Below are positions 59,158-64,000 of a DNA stretch of 64,000 nt, piece by piece. This DNA is from Blastomyces gilchristii SLH14081 (Eukaryota > Ascomycota > Eurotiomycetes > Onygenales > Ajellomycetaceae), in the NCBI RefSeq assembly GCF_000003855.2, contig NW_003101677.1:2117830-2181829 (forward strand). The letters run 5' to 3'. The notes beneath the pieces were generated by a model. That model did no database searches, had not been told where the DNA came from, and saw only the letters and a list, made by a program, of their open reading frames with translations. The position numbers and the translations under genes were made by a program. The number at the start of each line of letters is the position of its first letter. Within the stretch, counting starts at the first letter, position 1.

Positions 59158-61687
59158 CTAATGAGAGGCAAGTTTCTGCATGTTACTTTTCCCTATCTCA
59201 CGGAGCTTCTTCCCATAGATATAGATCTAGATACAACCGGTTAGCACCCCTGTCCCAAATTATGCGATTCAACTAAGGCAGTCAGACCAATGGCAGAAAT
59301 GGGACACCCAGACCAAGCGATAAGAACGCAAGGAGCCCTGTTCCCCAGTCAACTCCTAAGGTTTGGAAGAGTCGGGAGCCGAAAAGTGGAAATACTGTAT
59401 ATGATCAGTTTCTGGCGGAGCTTTTTGAAAGTGGGTGTGGCTAATATGATGAAACGCAGCTGTCAGGAAGATACCTACCCCCTGCGAAGACGAAACGGAG
59501 GAATGACACTGCGAGAGTTTAGTATATTATCTTAAAATAGAAGGGCCTTATCTTACGTGAGGCTACAGCTGAAGCTGGGAAAGAAAAACAGTCAACAATG
59601 TAAAGCTGAATTGCGAGCTGTATATCGAAAATCAGCTAGTGTTCCTGTAAGTCGCAGGTCATTGGATTGTTGTGTTGGCCTTACAAATATGTTCATGGCT
59701 CCAGCGGCAAATATTACGAAACCAACTAGAGGCTTAAAATCTGTTAGATCATAGAAGAGACACAAGCGGGAAAGCTGACTGGTAAAATAGGGAGAGCTAA
59801 CAGTGACTAAACAAGCAAGAAGAATTACAAATAATAACTTACCACGATAAAGTGATATTTGAGCGCAGAAAAGCCATATAAGAATAAACCGGCACCTATC
59901 AAAAGGGCACCAGGGAATGCAGGAACCAATCTAATATGCCGTACATGTTAGCTGCTATCCAACATGAAGGGTATTAGAGATCAGTCTAGCACCTACCTAG
60001 ACTCCGGATCGTAGTGCTTGCTGGGGTGCGTTTGGCGTTCATATATAATTTCATGTGCTTTAACCGTCACAATCAGACCTAGCATATTACCTACCCCCTG
60101 AGATAGGAGGTCGATGCCAACAAACCCAGCAGAGTGGCCGTAACCTTCCCCGAATATCTCTGGAAACTATAACCACGTATTTGATCAGTTTCGGGCACTT
60201 CGAGCAAGTTGAAAGTGAGTGATAGTTTCATACTGTTACTATGAGCAGATACACCTCCCCGAATACGAACGCAAAATATAGGGACAGTAAAAATAGAGCG
60301 GGATCGACAAGAAGGTATATCACTAGCAAAGTTAGCATATGCTAAATTTTGTGTCGAAAGATACGTACCGGGGCGAATAGCAGATGAGACAAACCATCCC
60401 ACCCGGTGAGCGGACAAAGTATTCGGGCGCAATTCGATTACAGTATACAAGTCTCTATCTGGGTATAATCGCTTATTTCTCAGAAGCTTCCGCTCAAGCA
60501 GTACTGGAAAATATGACTCTTTCATATAAACAAGAGATATGACTTCTAAAGCTGTGGCAGCCATTGCCTGATGTGGTGATATTTAGTATGAAAACAAAAA
60601 AGACAGGAACAAAAGCAAGGATGACATACCGGGACCCAACAAGTCCATCTCCAAGACTCTCGTTCAGATATCCAGCCACCACAGGCAGGGCCAGCAACTG
60701 GCCCTAAAATTCTAGAGGGCGTTAGAATGGATACATATATTTGCGTCTAACAGAATGAGGGGAATGTACAGTAAGGTGGACATCAAGGCTGAAGCCTTTG
60801 CCCGTTCCTTGAGGTCCCAAATATCAGCAAGTACACCACCGAAAACGGCTAATCCACCAGAACCTCCAACCCCCGCAAAGAAACGACACACTGTAAGTTG
60901 AGCTGCCTGTTATCCAATTAGCTAACCTCGATGACAACATGCCCTCGGAGGAAGAACATACATTTTGGGCAAATCCACTCCCTAATGAGAAGGTAATGAA
61001 CAAGATATTGCATGTACGGACGATAATAGTCCTTCCATATATCTCGCTAAGGGGCGCCGCGAATATCGGACCAAGTGCGAATGCCAGAACGAAAATAGAA
61101 ACTTGGATGGCACCCAGAGTGGGGTTTTTAATACCAAGATCCGCCATGACTAGGAGGAGGGCCGGCGCAAATATAGTGCCTAGTGTTGTAAGATAAAGGT
61201 TCATTTAGTAGAGACATGGTTCCGCTTACTAGCAAACGGAGGTAAAAAGCAGTAGGCTCCCATAAGGGCTGTTGTTGTCCACTTCATCTTCCGGCTCCAA
61301 CTCTATTCAATGTTAAAGAATGCGGGCCATCATCGAATTCCTAGGAGGTACAAGGGTTATTACCCGCGGGTTTTCTTTCGACTCTGGATTTAGAGTGATA
61401 AGATCTTAGGGAACTAGGTTAGTCAAACAGCTAAAGAACAGGCGTAATTTCTGACAACGGGCTTGCATACTAGGATCCAATTCGCGTAAATTCACACCAT
61501 CATAAAATATTTTATCAGGGTTTGCTTCCCGCAACTTCAATTCTTCCTGGTACCTTTCTGTAACCAGCCTTCTTCGAGGGTGATTGGGTTCATTAGGGAG
61601 GTCTAGATGACCGCCAGTCTTAAAAATAGTACTGGGGTTCTGGGGAGAATCCCGCTTTTCCGTTTCTGGACCGATTGACATTGTCAT
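59158..61687 (-). CDS. MFS transporter, DHA1-like (drug/polyamine type), about 14 exons
   Basis: On the minus strand, exons after the first are 61302-61230, 61179-60962, 60906-60770, 60711-60630, 60567-60369, 60322-60240, 60166-59997, 59930-59843, 59732-59685, 59617-59557, 59508-59479, 59394-59288 and 59226-59158. All have GT-AG introns of 46-110 bases and matching phases. They encode the DHA1 landmarks: WTTTALMGAYCFLPPFAS at TM1, PIFAAPLSEIYGR (motif A position), CRFFAGVGG, GPVAGPACGGW (motif C), a WRW segment, ESYFPVLLERK in the central loop, PESRL, YIVDCF and a basic tail YGKKLREIGK. Exon 1 (61687 to about 61496) is the cytosolic N-terminus. Its link to exon 2 is unclear, and the usual DPxNPxNW motif appears frame-broken near 61300-61340. 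The product is a plasma-membrane proton-coupled exporter by family; substrate unknown. Confidence 0.8.
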
Positions 61688-62846
61688 TGTAAAGAAAGCG
61701 AAAAACGAAAAGTGGACTAAGCTGGATGTTCTGGATTGAGACCGGGGGAGAACGGTTTATGATGGCTTTAGGAGGCGCAATTGACTATTTATCAGCATTC
61801 GGAATGGTGCTTCACGGCACCGCCCACAGCAACCCAAGTGAAGGGTCTGGATTGCGTTCGGCCCACATCCCAAGATAAGGAGCGAATTTGCGACCGATGA
61901 TGGAAGACATTATGCTGGCAAAACCCCGTCACTTGCCATTCAATAGCAGGGAAGCGGAGTCCTGATTGCACTGTGGGAGTTAGCCACCCGACCATCGGAT
62001 CTAGTACCACGTCGGTGAGATTATCAGGAGTCTCTGCTCACGCGGCTATTTGATGATTGTGGAACAGTCTAAACCCAGCTCCTGATCTCGGTATACTGAA
62101 TCATCGTATTGACTGTTATTCGTAGGCCGTTCTCTGCGCATGCTCGCTGTCTCAGACCTGCAATCATGATCTCATTCTGTTAATCATCTGTTCATGTTGA
62201 GTGAGTTTCATTTGTTATATCCTTTCCAGCAATGTCATATTGGTGTAACAATTGTCAGTAGGAGTGAAAAAGTCTCAACCCCCTATAAAAAGGACCTTTA
62301 AGGTCATGAGGATGCTAGAAAAGTTGTGTGTAAAACCGAGGCGTTAGTAAATTTTGCCAGTATGAGCTTCCGAAGGAGCTTTGATCATACACCACTAGTT
62401 ATATGGATTTCCCGGAGCTAGTCTCAAATCATGTGATATAAAACCGAGTGGTTGATTTAAGCGCGGCACTAAATTAGCGTGCCAACCTTAAAATGGGTGG
62501 CTTCACCCATCCATCCTCCACGTGTGGTTGAGGTTGTTAGGTCCAATCAGCCATGATGAAGGCCACGGTCTGCTTTAAATGACAGTTTTGAGATACATAT
62601 GCTCGGATGGCACAAAATAGATGTAGAAATTGCCGGACACATAGACCACTCGAATTAGGGTCAGGGGTGTAGATAAGGGTCGACGTCGGAGAATTCATGG
62701 GGAGACAGTTGAATGGGCGAGTAGCATGCGATATCTCTATTCCAATCTACCCGGAGTCGGAATAAAAAGGCCCTAGGGAACAGGAGTGTGGACGTCTTAA
62801 CATTGTTCCAAAATCTGGGCAATACATGCACCCAGTCAATTTCTTC
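61688..62846. other. intergenic region, MFS promoter side
   Basis: No convincing gene. The minus ORF at 61792-62010 has no motif or introns that extend it. Two copies of a short TAAAACCGAG phrase occur near 62332 and 62441; no function is assigned. Confidence 0.45.
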
Positions 62847-63409
62847 CTACTCTCGATCTTTGAGAATATTGGTCAATTCAAGCTCCCTATGAAGCATGAC
62901 AACAAAAGCAGCCACAAAGGGAGAAATTGCTGAGGCAGCATTAACTACTGCGTGAACCACTTCGAAAGAAAGGTGAACAATATGCAGGACGAAAGGCCCC
63001 AATTGCAATGTTCAACCTCCTTCACAACCTCACTTTGGCTTCCACAGCTAGCTGACATGACATCATATTTCATTCGTTATCGTGTACCTTACTGGATCTC
63101 TGAGGAATTTTAGACCTCCTTGCAAACTGCGGTCAGAATCTCGGTCACTGGAATGATCTGACGATTGTTGTCTTTCCTTGTTTGACGTTTGATTCCCTAC
63201 TACTGCAAAGTTATCTAGTTGCGATCTTGATAAAGAATCATCGCTATTTGACTTTGAGTAGTAGCTGCTCCATTACTTACAAAATCGCTTTGCACGGAAT
63301 ATGTTTTTGAGAGTATAGAGCCAAGTATGGGTTCGATAGATATTGCAATATCTTCGCCCAATTCTCGCTTCTGCCAGTACATATACATAGTTTCTTTCCA
63401 TCGAGACAT
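62847..63409 (-). CDS. hypothetical protein, intron structure unresolved
   Basis: The minus-strand frame from 63409 encodes a plausible N-terminus (MSRWKETMYMYWQKRELGED) up to a GTAAGT at about 63280. A Ser/Asp/Gln-rich segment follows in another frame (SDDSLSRSQLDNF, SSDHSSDRDSDRSLQGGLKF) to a GTAAGG donor near 63097. A hydrophobic stretch (HAVVNAASAISPFVAAFVVM) ends at a stop at 62847. The pieces look like coding sequence, but the first intron would be only 29 bases and the last acceptor is not clear. I recognise no family. It may be a decayed gene. Confidence 0.35.
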
Positions 63410-63575
63410 GTCTCGAAATAAATGAAGTCACCAATCACCCATTCACCCATTCACCATAAACTATTCAAGTAGCAAGCAAGTTCCTATTTTTAGTTAATGG
63501 TGTGCGTATAGTAAGAAATATCCGTATTCAAGACTCGGGAATTTTTGGCGTTCTGGGCTGTTGACGGCCCTTGGA

Positions 63576-63794
63576 CTAGAACTGCAAGTTCCAGAATAGC
63601 AGCGCCATAATCGCACCAAGACCCAAGGTCTTAGCGGTTTGGTCGATTGAAAGTGTTGCTCCCACCCCACTGTCGGGAGGAGTATTGTTTGTGGCTGCTG
63701 CTGCGCCAATGGGCATCCAGCCGATGCCTGAAGAGTTGGTGCACATATCGGCAGAGAGAAGCTCGACGTCGTCGGCAAAGGTGATATCGGCACA
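63576..63794 (-). CDS. C-terminal exon of a GPI-anchored, BIM1/X325-like copper protein (partial)
   Basis: After an acceptor TCGATAG (at 63795) the minus strand reads 72 codons to a stop at 63576. It starts CADITFADD, has a second Cys in MCTNSSGIG, then a Thr/Asn/Ser-rich linker, a small-residue cleavage region and a hydrophobic tail (LGLGAIMALLFWNLQF) typical of a GPI-anchor signal. The CADITF strand plus a downstream Cys and GPI tail fit the BIM1-like LPMO-related X325 family of cell-wall copper-binding proteins. Upstream exons are beyond or near the window edge and could not be assembled, so the family call is tentative. Confidence 0.5.
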   Translation of the reverse strand, partial: CADITFADDVELLSADMCTNSSGIGWMPIGAAAATNNTPPDSGVGATLSIDQTAKTLGLGAIMALLFWNLQF

Positions 63795-64000
63795 CTATCG
63801 AAGAGAGGAATTACAGTTAGGTAAGTACCAAGAACGTGTTTCCGCCACTGGCATAAGATGCCATTCTCGTATGAACAAAGTTGAGATGTACGAAAATTAA
63901 GTGTACTACACGAGGGAGGAAACCGATGAAAAAGACAGGAAATGATGGCAAAGAAACCATACATTATACAATGCGGACCCCAGTTTCGATAATTGGATAA

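Noticed and set aside
61792..62010. Minus-strand 72-residue ORF upstream of the MFS gene
   Set aside because: No recognisable feature and no continuation through introns.

Overview
The window comes from a filamentous ascomycete, most likely a Eurotiales-type mould. The genes have short GT-AG introns with CTAAY-like branch sites. Gene types include an SRPK-like kinase, an alpha/beta-hydrolase–NACHT NLR, an intron-rich DHA1-type MFS transporter and a GPI-anchored copper-protein-like C-terminus. A roughly 50.7-kb AT-rich transposon block interrupts the genic DNA.

Layout. (1) Positions 1-7488 are ordinary genic DNA: a frameshifted coiled-coil/RING-like remnant, an intact four-exon SRPK-like kinase (minus), a possible 62-aa two-exon ORF (plus), a four-TM membrane protein (minus), and the first part of an NLR gene (plus) that stops where the AT-rich block begins. 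(2) Positions 7489-58257 are a nest of degraded transposable elements. (3) Positions 58258-64000 are genic again: a 14-exon MFS transporter (minus), a doubtful hypothetical gene (minus), and the last exon of a GPI-anchored protein (minus) that runs off the window.

The nest can be unpicked from matching terminal repeats and target-site duplications (TSDs). An AT-rich foldback-like sequence took Copia-1 (7563-51161, 145-bp LTRs, TSD ATTTT, minus). Copia-1 took four 501-502-bp MITEs, Gypsy-3 (13316-33376, 285-bp LTRs, TSD AGATA, minus) and Gypsy-2 (34974-50902, 167-bp LTRs, plus). Gypsy-3 took a truncated LINE tail, a tRNA-headed chimeric LINE (15611-20991, 13-bp TSD), a fifth MITE and Gypsy-1 (21904-30245, 258-bp LTRs, TSD AATAG, minus). 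Gypsy-1 took a tRNA-headed SINE with a LINE-like 3' tail (22617-23693, 12-bp TSD). Gypsy-2 took a full-length LINE in its 5' LTR (35116-42771, 13-bp TSD). Subtracting insertions returns each LTR element to a normal size: Copia-1 about 5.6 kb, Gypsy-3 about 5.6 kb, Gypsy-1 about 7.3 kb, Gypsy-2 about 8.3 kb. A separate Copia-2 (53099-58257), a small TRIM-like element and a sixth MITE lie to the right.

The repeats carry dense RIP-like C-to-T/G-to-A damage. By eye the damage is unusual: CC, GG and CG are nearly absent over most of the block, while CA and TG remain common. Sequence present once or rarely in the window (the tRNA-like heads and their bodies, the LINE 5' UTR) keeps normal composition. 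The most interesting items are the tRNA-headed chimeric LINE, its partner SINE, the mutation context, and an antisense, intron-containing, cysteine-rich ORF at the 3' end of Gypsy-2. No element in the nest looks functional. All boundaries were read by eye, without alignment software.
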